Source: Cryptomeria japonica (Eukaryota; Streptophyta; Pinopsida; Cupressales; Cupressaceae). From it: a DNA stretch of 64,000 nucleotides. Positions 32,834 through 43,223 of the stretch are shown here, piece after piece. Position 1 is the stretch's first letter; the number at the start of each line of letters is the position of its first letter. The notes under the pieces were generated by a model. The model searched no databases. It was not told the DNA's origin and saw only the letters and a program-made list of their open reading frames with translations. The translations under genes and the position numbers were made by a program. The stretch is from the NCBI RefSeq assembly GCF_030272615.1, contig NC_081414.1, positions 232,424,733 to 232,488,732 on the forward strand, given 5' to 3'.

Positions 32834-34886
32834 ATGACTACCCAGAATTTCAAAGCTTGGTATGAGAAGATGCTCATGGAAATTCATGAACCCGCCTACC
32901 AAGTTAATCCCATAATCTCCCACTCGCCTATCATACCTTCATCCATCCCATCTCAACACATTACACCCAATCCCAATCTATACCATATCTCTTATCCTTC
33001 CTCTACCTTCAACAAAGGAAATCCATCTTATTCCACATCTGTATCTCCATATTATCCCTCATCCATATACTCCTCTAATCCAAAATGTATACCTCCATCT
33101 CCCCCCATCTACATCCCAATCCCCATCCTTTCACAACACATTCATTACCTCTATTCCCCATCCAAATCCTTTACTCCATATTCCTCCAAGCATTAGTCTT
33201 AATTCCCCAATCCATTATCCTAATCCTCCATCTAATCCCAATCCCAATCCCACATATAATCCCAATTCTCCATCTAATCCTAATCCTCCAAAATCCATAT
33301 TATCCACGTCCTCCAAATCCATCATCCATAATCTTATCCAAGACATGCTAGCAAAGGAGACAAAACCCTCACCTCAAAGCAAAGTGGCTAAGTCTCCTCA
33401 AGTCCTCCATCCACCCCAATCACCTCCACCTCAAAATAAATCCCAATCCCCCACATTCATGATACCCCCATTTCCCCATCTACTCACATCAAAGCTTCCA
33501 TACCTTCCTCCATCACACAGTCCCCACAACTCCAAACATGCCAAAAGCTTGTTCTAAAGCATGCTAGAATAGAATCCTCTCTATCTCATGATGCATCTCC
33601 CTCTAGTCCATCTAATGATACTTCCTCTCATGATCATATGATTCCTCTATCCAACCCTCTCCCTCCATCACATGATCCTCTTCCATCTCATGATCCAATC
33701 ACCTCTCCCACTCCATCTCATGATCCAATCATCCCTCCCACTGCATCTCATGATACCCTCCCTAGTCAAGATCAAAGTATCCCTTCATCTCCATGTCATG
33801 ATCCCAATCCATCTAAAGATCCTAATCTTCCTTCCACATCTCATCCCCCTCAAAATGGACTCGCATCTTGTTTCTAAAATAATAAGGGTCCTCAAGATAA
33901 TGCTCAAGATGTTGGTACACCCTCTATTCCTCCTAAATCCAAATTTACCTCATACAAATCAAAATCTCGTTATCCCTCATCTTCTGCATCCATTTTGGGA
34001 CCCTATGTTCCAAAGTTAAACCCTTCATTCCTTCCATCCATTTTGGGCCCCTATGTTCCGATGCTCAATCCTCCATCCCTTCCATCCATATCGGGTCCTT
34101 GCATCCCTCCATCCACCACTCCATCACCTCAAATAATCCCTAAGCAAGATCAACAAAGGCACATTTCATTGAATGCCTCCCAACACTCTCCTTTCATCAT
34201 CCCACCATCCATAAAATCCTTAAGTCATTCATCCTCATACACCCATCCCATTGCTATTGGAAGCAATTTGGATGCCCAATCTTAAAAGCATAAAGCTCAA
34301 AATCCACAAAAATCAAAGGATGAACATGTCCCCTCAAAATAACATGCTCAAAAGAAAAATGTGATCCAAAAGAAAGAAAAATCAAAAAGGCCACAAAGGC
34401 CCCAAAAGAAAAAATCAAAAACTATGTGGTTTCCCAAAGGAGCAATGCATCCCAAAGTAAAATCAAAATTGGCATCCAAAATTGCTAATCCAAAAGCTCC
34501 ATCCATTCATAAGTCTTCCAATCCTCCATCTAACACTCCTCCATCTTCAAAATCCATTTTGGGTCCTTATGTCCCAAAATCCACCATCCCAACTCCATCA
34601 TCCCCTTCTTCTATTTTGGGTCCTCAATTCCCAAAATTCGCACTCTATCCCCCATCTAATTCAAAACACTCCCCCCCACTACTCCACCACCCTTCAAGGT
34701 GTGTGCCAATGTTGATCTTCCAAAAATTCTTCAAAACCCCACCCATTATCCACCATCCACTTTTCACAATCACATTCCATTAGTCCAATCCTTTCCAAAT
34801 CCTTATCTTCCATCCCCTATCCATTTCATCTCCCCAATTATTGTTACCAACATCTATGAGCATACCTCCACTTCAAAGAAATACTA
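32834..34886 (+). pseudogene. Pro/Ser-rich frame of the LTR element, degenerate
   Basis: Starts at the ATG at 32834 (MTTQNFKAWYEKMLMEIHEP). It continues mainly in one frame through 33638-33877, 33995-34285 and 34361-34783, with stops and shifts between. Composition is dominated by Pro, Ser, His, Ile and Asn. Visible internal repeats: SILGPYVPKLNPSFLPSILG and related copies of ILGPYVPK/M (at least four), and a SHDP.P tract at about 33638-33840. One basic segment (KKEKSKRPQRPQKKKSKT, near 34365) could be a nucleic-acid-binding or nuclear signal. I recognise no family. The position after the 5' LTR would suit a gag-like product, but no gag or zinc-knuckle motif is present. Strong pyrimidine bias alone might keep the frame open. 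Confidence 0.45.
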
Positions 34887-36720
34887 AGGGATACCATCTA
34901 TGGAACTAGATGCTTGAGTCCTCCCTTCCTCCTCTACGCATTCACTATCTTCCATATCTACTCAACCTCATCCTTATCCATCCAAACTATTCCAAAAATT
35001 CAAAAATTCCAAAAAAATAAAAAATCAAGAAAAATACAAAAAAATAAATTAGAGAAAAGTAAAGAAAAATCATTTCATCCAATGGTGAGAACCACTTCTT
35101 GTGGCGCCTTGGGTAAGTACCATGATGAAAACTTGGCAAACAAGCATCACATGTAAACCCTTCATCCCCTTGCACTCTACACTTGGGGGCAAATTTCATC
35201 CACGCAATCCTCCCATCCATCTGCATCATATCTAAGTCCATTCTCCTTTCCTATCTTTGATCTTGACTATCCTATCCATACCCTCCATCTCATATCTCTC
35301 ATCCTATCAAAATGAATCCTCCATTTCTATCTTTTGTCTTGATCAGATAGAGGCAAAATAATGAAGCATGCAACATTCAAGCCTTAATCGCCTTAATTCT
35401 CTACCATCCATATCCATTACATATTATCCTTCAAACTCATACATATTTATCCACCATTCATTGCATCCTTAATTCCACTACCTCTAGCATGGGGCATTGC
35501 ACTCCTTTGCAACATAGTCCTTGGGTCTCCATCACCCTACCATCCAGTCCTCCATATCCTATACATATCCATCCACTCCATCCATTTGTTTCCTACCTAA
35601 ACAATAACTCCCTCCTTCCATTCATCCATCCTCTTACCCACCCATTGGTTCTCCCTTGTCATTGGTTCCATTCAATCAAATCCTATCCACTAATCCACCC
35701 CATCCTATCCAATTTCTAATCCAATCCTATCTTATCCAATCATATTCTCCATCTCTTCCAATTCAATCAATAATCTCATCCCCAATCCAATCCTATTCAA
35801 TCATCCATCCCCCTTTTCATCATATCTAATCATTTATCCTTCTTCTAATCCTATCCAATCCATCAAACTGAGCTTTCCCCATCTACCTAAGATCGCACTG
35901 AGTTGTGCCTAATCCAAGCACCCATTTATACTTGGCTAATCAAATCCAAGTGAAAATCCTCTTATCTGCAAACCTTGCACATCCAACTTGCCTTTTGTCA
36001 TCCGTCCATCAATCCATCACCTACCCATTGGGATGTCTCCTTCCCTAGTTCGATAGTTTATCCAAATCTATGTCCTACTCTTGGCAAGAGATGTCAGTTG
36101 GTCATGTGCATGTTGTTTGCATTCTTGAGCATTTTTCTTTGTTTTCATCTTGTGTCCTAGGATTATACTTGTTCAGGACTGCCTTGATCATCCTATATCT
36201 TGGTATGTCTTGGCTGGTGTATAATGGGGCATAGTTTTCATGGCATGGTGTGTTTGAAGGTCTTCCTTGTACGAACTGACAACCCTGCATTAGTGTTTAT
36301 CAAAACTTGCATGATTGTGTGCAAGGCATTCCTATTTGACTGAGCGTCAATCCATGCCTCGAATTTTCATATCATCATGGTTCTTATAATCAGTGGTGTA
36401 GACTACCATGGCAATATCAAATCTAGGTTTTCTCTCTATACTTGCTCAACAAGAAATCCTGTCCATTTATCATTTCTTTGTCTCATTTCATTCACAACAC
36501 TCCAACCCATCCTAGTTCCCTCTTTCATTATCTTCATCCTTTCATCACTTATTCTTCTAATTCCTTTTGAGAGCACACCTGTGTTCTTCGAACCTGCATG
36601 TCCTCTCGAGGGGGCATACCACTGCTTCCTCCTCGTCATTCTTCCTCATCATTCTTTCTCATCTCATGACTAGGGCATCATGCTACTAGTCGTTATCCTT
36701 TTCTTTCACTATGTTTTATT
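34887..36720 (+). other. LTR element interior, non-coding
   Basis: No conserved protein seen. An A-rich patch (about 34985-35075, repeats of aaaaat.caaaaa) is followed by ggtgagaaccacttcttgtg and, near 35182, acttgggggcaaatttc, a type of string often found in 3' interiors of Ty3/gypsy elements. From 35400 to 35850 the sequence is again dominated by atccaatcc/tccatcca words. Short open frames are attributed to composition. Confidence 0.5.
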
Positions 36721-36763
36721 CTTCTTTGATATAACATCATTTCACGACGCTATATCAAAGAAG
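36721..36763 (+). repeat. Perfect hairpin overlapping the polypurine tract
   Basis: Arms cttctttgatata (36721-36733) and tatatcaaagaag (36751-36763) are perfectly complementary over 13 bp with a 17-base loop. The 3' arm runs into the polypurine tract that ends at the 3' LTR. Confidence 0.85.
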
Positions 36764-36770
36764 GGCAAAA

Positions 36771-37737
36771 TGTAGACACCTAAAATTAATATTTAATTAA
36801 TTTAAGCCTATCAACATAATTAATTAATTTAATTACGTTATCCTTATTCCTCTCAGAATCAATTAAATCTAATTTAATTAATCCTGTCACTATTGTCCAA
36901 TAATTAATTTATCAAATTAATTAATTATCCCCCTATTCCTCTAAAGTCCCCTCCAATAATCATTTCCTCTAAACCCACTCAGTTAATTAATTCTAATTAA
37001 TTAACGTAGTCATGTGATTCCTACAAATCACTTTTCCTAATCTCATTAGCCTAATTAATCCTTCTAGAATCTCTCATAATCATGCTTATCATTATCCCTC
37101 AATTTTCTAATTCCCACTCATGTCACATCAACATTGAGTCTCTCAAAGAAATTCAAATTTCTTTGAATCCCTCAATGCATCCTTATTTTGGAATTTTTAA
37201 TTCCTCGTATTTGAAATTCAAATTTCTCCCCCCTTTTTCCAAGGAATTTTATATTCCTGTTTATTTTCCCAAGGCACCCTTGATCCATGCCTTCTATCTC
37301 AAATCAATCTCAACCCTCCATAAGGAAATCAATCTTGGTCCTCCATTGGCCTCCTCCAATTTATAAATTGGAGCCTATTCTCCTCACAAATCATCCACTT
37401 CTCATGCATTGTCATGCTGCTCTTTTCTCCTCTCTCTCTTCATAATCCTCTATCAAATCCATTCATCCTTAATCTTTTAGTCCAAATCCAATCAAATCCA
37501 ATAATCCATTAGTCTTGTCGAGCAAAGGAGAGCAACCACATCAAGCAATCTAAGAGCAAATCAACATCACATTGGAGGCATTTGGGTGCACTTCAACTTC
37601 ATCCAAGCTCCATTGAGGAAGAAGGTAAAAGCAAGGTATAATTGAGTTTTATTGCATTCTTTGTGTTTCACATTTTATTGTTGTTTATGTGCAATCTAAC
37701 CATCTTATTATCCTTCCAAATATTTTCCCCCTCTTCA
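36771..37737 (+). repeat. 3' LTR (967 bp)
   Basis: Starts TGTAGACACC and ends CTCTTCA. TATAAAT (37362-37368) sits in a perfect 16-bp palindrome ccaatttataaattgg. The last 240 bp, including agcaaggtataattgagttt and gtttcacattttattgttgt, are unique to this copy. Confidence 0.82.
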
Positions 37738-37742
37738 ATGAA

Positions 37743-38619
37743 TATAAGAACCATCTTTGGAGTTCCACTTATTATATACCCTCATAATATGAATAGCAGC
37801 TAAAACATCCTGGTCTTTAAGAAGATTGTTGTTAAGAATGAATTTGTCACCAGTCTTGTTAAAGGGTTTGCTCGAGTTCCTAGTGACAATCTCTACAAAA
37901 ATGGGGTGATGGTCAAAGAGGGAGGAGGGTCGAATAGCCACCGGACAGTCTTGGTGATTCGAGATAAAGGAGAAGACATCTTTTTTGGTGTAGAATCTAT
38001 CCAGTCTGGAATAGATTCTGCTACCAACTTTCTGATAGTTGCACCATGTAAACCAAATTCCCTTATGTACATGCTTTAAACCTTCCAAAGGGTAAAAAAG
38101 TCTCTTGATGTTTTTCAGCCCATCCCAATGAAGCTTTTCCTCTCCTTTCCATTCAATAGCAACTCCTCCTGATTTGTCTTCCTTATACTCAACCATATTG
38201 AAATCTCCCCCTAGGATCCATGGAATGTCAGGAAGAGAAGCAATCCACTGCCAGAGATTAGATCTATCCCTATAGTCATTGGGGGCATAGATTATGCACA
38301 ACCTAAAGGAAGAATCACCATGTTGGAAAGTTACCCAAACAACTCTATTGCAAGGGGAGATTCCTGAGCAAAGGATAGAGTTTCGCCAATTAGGGTTAAC
38401 AAGTATGGCAGCTCCCCCTTTGCCTTTCTCATGTTTAGTGAAAAATTTGAGGGATTCCCTCCAAATAAAGTTCAGATTGACCTCCAATGCAAAGTTAACT
38501 ACTTTAACCTCCTGAAGCAGGACAAAATCCAACTCCTTATGGTGATTAAGCAATCTTCTCACCACATATTTTCTATCTGGGGATTCTAGTCCCCAGATAT
38601 TCTAGGATAGGCATTTCAT
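37743..38619 (-). pseudogene. LINE-2 ORF2, N-terminal part (endonuclease), broken
   Basis: Starts at 38619 with MKCLS, a stop replacing the expected Trp, then NIWGLESPDRKYVVRRLLN. The endonuclease is otherwise well kept: LLQEVKVV, YAPNDYRDRS, GGDFNMVE, RLDRFYTK, and FDHHPIF in place of SDHHP. It runs to the LTR insertion after KDGSYIH. Only the early stop and the insertion break this part, so it is better preserved than the reverse transcriptase part. The spacing to the ORF1 stop is about 70 nt. Confidence 0.88.
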
Positions 38620-38689
38620 AGAGAACAAGCAGTTACTTATCATTCTTGTCAGCCTTAAAGATGTTAAAGCACTTAGGGATACTAGCCTT

Positions 38690-40521
38690 TCAGTTAGATT
38701 TTTTATGCAGGGGAGAGAGATTGTTTTTAGAGCCTAATGACCTCCCTCTTTTCCTTCTGATGAGTGCTTCAGCCTCAGATATTTCTTCATTTGGATTGTC
38801 TGTATCCTTCATCTCCTCACCATTAATAGTTGACAAGTTGGATCTCAACTCAATCTCCACCTCAGACTCGTGAATGTCAACCGAGGAGGCATCTTCAAGG
38901 GAGTCACCCTCAAATACGCCTGTCTCAGATGGGCAAAAGGCTATATGATTGTCAATCCTTGGAGCAGCTGGGATAATCTCATAGAGGACATTATCATCAT
39001 CAATCAAGGATTTTGATTTCAAAGGGGCAGAGGTCAGGGAGGCAATAAGGATAGAATGAGGGGAATGACCATCATGCCCTGGGAGATCCACAACATCGTT
39101 CTACACTAAGGCTAAATTGGATGGGTTATCCAAGGCTTGGGATTGATTAGATGCAGGAACAAATTGAGGATCATAGAGGGTAGGGGGGTTGCAGCCCTAC
39201 TCTTACTAACACCACCCCCATGATCAACTCCTTCAAAAGTTCTAACAACTGACTTGACATGAGAGTCTTTGTCAGGGTTGGTCATTGCCAGAGTCTCAGG
39301 TGGGGGTCTACATCCACCAACTCCTATGCCTGTTTCTGCAGTACATGCTTTCTGGTGCCCTTTAGCCCTGATTTTTTCCAGAGCCAATTATTGGGAATTC
39401 TTCTTTTTGGACCTCTTGTTTTTCCTAGAAACCACCTGGAAGTCGGAGTCTTCGAGTCCATCCATCTGGGAGATGGCAGCAAAAACCGCCAAGTGGGGGG
39501 GGGGGGGGGGTTCTGCATTAAAAAAGCCGAAGTCGGTATTATTTTCAAAACTAGGAGGGTTGACAGGTTGAACCTTTGGGAGCCACTGCATTATTGATGG
39601 CCTTACTAAGAGAATCCAGTTTATCTCTGACATATGGTGACTCTGGAATCTTGGAGGATGATTTAGGGGGGGAGGGTCGTCTTTATTAGCAACAGTTCCA
39701 GGGGGGTTACCATTGACTTTAGTTCCAGTCAAGAGAATAGGACAAGATCTTCTGATTTGACCTTCTTGTCTACACAAGAAGCACGAGTCCAGACCACCTA
39801 GGGTTTCCAAAATGCAAGTGAAGGATTCATCTTGTAGTTTGATTTCAAGAAATCTAGGGATATCAATGCTCGGATTGATAGAAATCAAGACTCTGGCATC
39901 CAGGTTGGGGATAAGATTCATAGAATGATCAATCCTAACCACTTTTCCAATAGATTCAAGAACTTGGGGAATGAAATTCCAAAAAATGGGAGGTAAATTT
40001 TTAATTAGAAGCCAACGAGGGCAAGAGATAGCTAGAATTTCCTCATTAATCGCATCAAAGGACCATTTGAGGAACCTGAAGGTGGTTTTCCCAACGGCCT
40101 AGAACTGTTTATGTAGAACCTCTGCTTGAGATTTATTGTCTTTAAAGAAAATACCAAAAAGACCCTTTTGAATCATTCTATAGAATGAAAAATTGAACCC
40201 TAGCTTTCTAACCCACACATTTTTCATCCAGTCATCAAGAAATTTCCTAGTCGGACACTTATCCATATTAGTTACAACAAAGAAAATGGCAATGTCTTGG
40301 AGTCTTTTATTTTCTAGTTCAAGGGCTTCGGTCATAGAGTCGTTAGGAGAGAAAGAGAAAGTACAAGGAGCCAAGGCAAGGTCCTTACCTAGTCCCCTGT
40401 CTCTACCATTGAAGCCTGTAGATGAAGCACTTACTAGAGAAAACTTGGCCTCTCGCAAGATCTGTACGACATCACCAACAATGGCGTCTTGGAAAGACTT
40501 TCCAATAAGTTCTTCCTCCAT
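38690..40521 (-). pseudogene. LINE-2 ORF1: DUF4283/zinc-knuckle protein, broken
   Basis: From the ATG at 40521 (MEEELIGKSFQDAIVGDVVQ); the frame is open a little further upstream only with a non-ATG start. DUF4283-like domain: IFFVVTNMDKCPTRKFLDDW, LFGIFFKDNKSQAEVL, CPRWLLIKNLPPIFWNFIPQ, LDARVLISINP. The knuckle is CFLCRQEGQIRRSC with the zinc His changed to Gln. A Pro run (encoded by 16 G at 39495-39510), QVVSRKNKRSKKKN and an acidic linker follow. The end is LIRRKRGRSLGSKNNLSPLH, the counterpart of the AT-hook-like end of LINE-1 ORF1. Stops after LHKQF and KKKNSQ and near 39110 break it. Confidence 0.85.
39495..39510. repeat. Homopolymer of 16 G
   Basis: Encodes the Pro run of LINE-2 ORF1 on the minus strand. 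Confidence 0.9.
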
Positions 40522-40823
40522 AGATTTTGAAGAGGGCAAATGATTCGCGTACGGCTCATTTTATTCCACCTCCATCGAGCATTAAATGATCCTACCTCCA
40601 CTCGCACTTGCAATAACTGCAACTGCCGCACACAGAGAACCTCGACAAAAGTTAGCAAGAAGAAGGAAAACTAGGGGGAGAAGGTTACCACCATGGAGGA
40701 GGTCTTACCACCTCCTCCACATGTAGGAGCGAGAAGCCCGATGTCAGGCGCACCAACGGGTCCACGTCAAACCCTAGTTGCAAACCTCTTTTCTTTAACA
40801 ATTTCATTTTAATTCCTCATTCC

Positions 40824-40840
40824 CATAAATACATTATTTG
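40824..40840. repeat. LINE-2 target-site duplication, right copy
   Basis: cataaatacattatttg; see 28322-28338. Confidence 0.6.
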
Positions 40841-41700
40841 ATGAATTATAATATAGAATATCCATCTTAGTTTACAAATTATATCGTAATATCAAGAATG
40901 TTTTAGTTGCATAAATGATGAGAAAGATAAAACAAATATGTCAAAGAAATAACATATTGCATGATAATTTAATAAACACATGCGTAAAATATGGATCCAT
41001 AACTCACCAACTAAGAGAAAAACATTAACCATGCACACCACTCATAAGAAATGCAAAGAATAAACTAGGAACACAACTATCTGCTTACAACCAAAGTACA
41101 ATTTTTAATATGCAATTGAATATCCCACGAAACTATTTACTCAAACCAAGCTCAATAATATTCACCTCGTAGAGATGGATGGATTATTGTCTTACTAGAT
41201 TATTGAAAATTGTTGAACATTCAATATTGTTATGTAAGTAGTGTATACATAAAAAAGAATACAAAGACTTTGCTGTTCTAAATAAAGCATAAACAAATTG
41301 TTCTGAACATATAATGAATTTATACATTCAAAATAACTACAAGTTGACTAAATTTATTTTTAAAAATATTGGACTTTTGTGCCTATACGGTTTAGTAATA
41401 GTGGCCTATATTACGCATGCATAGTTTACATCAAATTCTCTTCATCTTGGAGTTGCATTTCAATGCAACTGTCATTCTATTTCATGCATATGTTTGCATT
41501 TCTCTCTCCTCAACCATATGGGTGGGAAGCAATAGTTTAAAAATATAATTTTAAAAAAAAATTCAGTCCAACTCATATAATCAACCCATAAACGACACCA
41601 TCAAAAAATAAAAGTTTTACATCAATACTCTTGCACAAGTAGATTAAGTAGTAAATAAGTTGTAAACTACTAATGTATCGTGAGGAAATCAAGAAATAAA
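40841..41700. other. Intergenic, nothing recognised
   Basis: AT-rich DNA without an open frame worth noting, between LINE-2 and the AT-rich repeat that hosts LINE-3. Confidence 0.5.
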
Positions 41701-41946
41701 ATGAAAAGTTGTTATATTAATTTTTTAATTATTTAATTTAATTTAATTTTAATTGTTTAATTAAATTCATTTTAGTTATTTAATTTAATTCATTTAAGTT
41801 ATTTAATTTAAGTTTGTTTTTTTAAATTTTGAATTCTTAAATTTTGATTAGCTTCAATTTTAATTTAGTTATTATGGAAATTAAGTTTAAATGACTTAAT
41901 TTAAGTTAATTAATTTAATTTAATTCAAGTTATTTTTAAATTTTTT
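41701..41946. repeat. AT-rich repeat R2, left half (interrupted by LINE-3)
   Basis: Contains ttattatggaaattaagttt followed by aaatgacttaatttaag. The same words occur three times in 49086-49490. Confidence 0.65.
41929..41946. repeat. LINE-3 target-site duplication, left copy
   Basis: gttatttttaaatttttt; the right copy (49067-49085) has one extra T. It merges with the poly(T) that represents the LINE's poly(A) tail. Confidence 0.6.
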
Positions 41947-42186
41947 TTTTTGATCGGTAATTTTGTGGTATATTGATTCCAAAAAAGAGATACAATCATC
42001 TGAGGCCATTCCAGATTTAAACATCGGCCCAAAAAACTAACAGTCCTAACCTACTATGGGAAGCATTCAAAGCTAAAAGCAAGGAAATAAGACACCAGTA
42101 CTGTGCATCTCTGCACTGAAATATTACAGTCATCCATAGAATATAGTTTTTTTAAAAACCAGTCGTAGAAGTAAAGCAAAACAAAT

Positions 42187-42900
42187 TTATAGACCCGTTG
42201 ACGCTAAGTCGATATCGCTCTGGTTCTTCTGCTTCTCCTCCTCATTCGCAGTATTTTCCAGTGCTTTTCCTTTTGTTGCTTCGGTCTTCATTTTTGGGAT
42301 GCAATCCAAACTCCCGAAATCAGGGTCTCCTTCTAGACTTGCTAAAAACTGGACCGCCCACCCTTCCTCAAATCGGTCTTGCAATTCTCTCCCAACCTCC
42401 ATACATGCCACCACTTTGAGGGCTTTCAACACTTCATCTATTATGATTAGTTTGACGCAGAGCTTCATGGCTTCACAACCTATGCAAGCTCACTCACGAC
42501 ATTGTTCCTTTATTCAGTTTTCTGGCCCTCGAACAAACGGTAATATCTCCTTCTCAACATCTCCCTCCTGAATACAGATTCATGTATGAGGGACAACCCA
42601 CTCCAAAATGGAGTCAAGGTTGATCAGATAGTCCCCATCAATCAACTTTGTCATTGTGAGCTTTATTTTCTCCACCTTTGGTTCAAATTCGCATGCCCAG
42701 GCCATAATCAAGGAGTATACCTCCATATTCATCCTGTACCGGAAGTGAATGTGCGACAACTCCTCCCCTAACATTAGACGCGTTGCACTCCACAGTTTCT
42801 CTTCTTTGTATTTGAAGAGTCCCTGCATTCTTTTATCTGACACTGTCCCTAGAAAAGGAACCAATTTCTTCTCTGTTCTCAGAGTAAAATTTGCCTCCAT
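42187..42900 (-). pseudogene. LINE-3 ORF3: unidentified protein downstream of ORF2
   Basis: One reading frame from the ATG at 42900 (MEANFTLRTEKKLVPFLGTV) to a stop at 42187, 238 codons long. It is interrupted only by three TGA codons (42580-42582, 42514-42516, 42490-42492). No frameshift is needed. The first 106 residues look globular (LWSATRLMLGEELSHIHFRY). The last 90 include an amphipathic stretch (IIIDEVLKALKVVACMEVGR) and a charged tail with EEEKQKNQSD. I recognise no domain. It begins 323 nt after the ORF2 stop, inside the element. All three stops being TGA fits loss of CGA (Arg) by deamination of methylated CpG. Whether the ORF belongs to the LINE family or was captured is unknown. 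Confidence 0.5.
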
Positions 42901-43223
42901 TGAACTTGCACAAAACTTTTATCTCCAAACACTATAATAAAAATGACATAAAAACTCTCATTAATCAGATTATTTGATAATACTTCGCTCACAAACCAAA
43001 ATAGTAATTCCTCCATTGTCATTTGTGACAGGTCATAAATGCATAATTAATGATATAAAAGAAATGAGATTTCACAGCAAATTTGCTGCCCTCCACCATC
43101 ATCTCGAACAGATACTTTGCACTCCGTAACTGCCGCATTAATTGCAGTGCTTTTGAGAGTGCGTACTTGTCATTACGGGCTGGCTTGTGTGCATATTGAT
43201 TATTTCATGCTTCTAGGATTGCA

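Larger units (their letters stand above)
31728..37737 (+). mobile_element. Non-autonomous LTR retroelement nested in LINE-2
   Basis: 6,010 bp starting TGTAGACACC and ending CTCTTCA. A 3' LTR (36771-37737) repeats the start of the element. Directly before it lies a polypurine tract (aagaagggcaaaa, 36758-36770), which places transcription on the plus strand. The interior (about 32460-36770) has no gag, protease, integrase or reverse transcriptase motif. It holds a Pro/Ser-rich, pyrimidine-biased frame and then non-coding DNA. This fits a large non-autonomous (LARD-like) element; the TGTAGACACC end and the gggggcaaat segment near 35186 recall Ty3/gypsy elements, tentatively. The 5' LTR lacks its last ~240 bp and no primer-binding site is seen. 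Confidence 0.82.
28339..40823 (-). mobile_element. LINE-2: full-length L1-type LINE, interrupted by an LTR element
   Basis: Same type as LINE-1. Without the nested LTR element and one 5-bp duplication (6,015 bp) its length is 6,470 bp, against 6,447 bp for LINE-1, and the 3' UTRs are also similar (about 256 and 240 bp). This supports the boundaries, which rest on an imperfect 17-bp target duplication. Order on the minus strand: 5' UTR, ORF1, ORF2 first part, LTR insertion, ORF2 second part, 3' UTR. Confidence 0.78.

Noticed and set aside
32369-36673. Many Pro/Ser/Ile-rich plus frames taken as separate genes
   Set aside because: They lie inside an LTR element with strong pyrimidine bias; only the main frame from 32834 is kept, as a degenerate one.
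42198-42571. Plus-strand frames opposite LINE-3 ORF3
   Set aside because: Shadows of the minus-strand frame, which alone extends over 238 codons in register.
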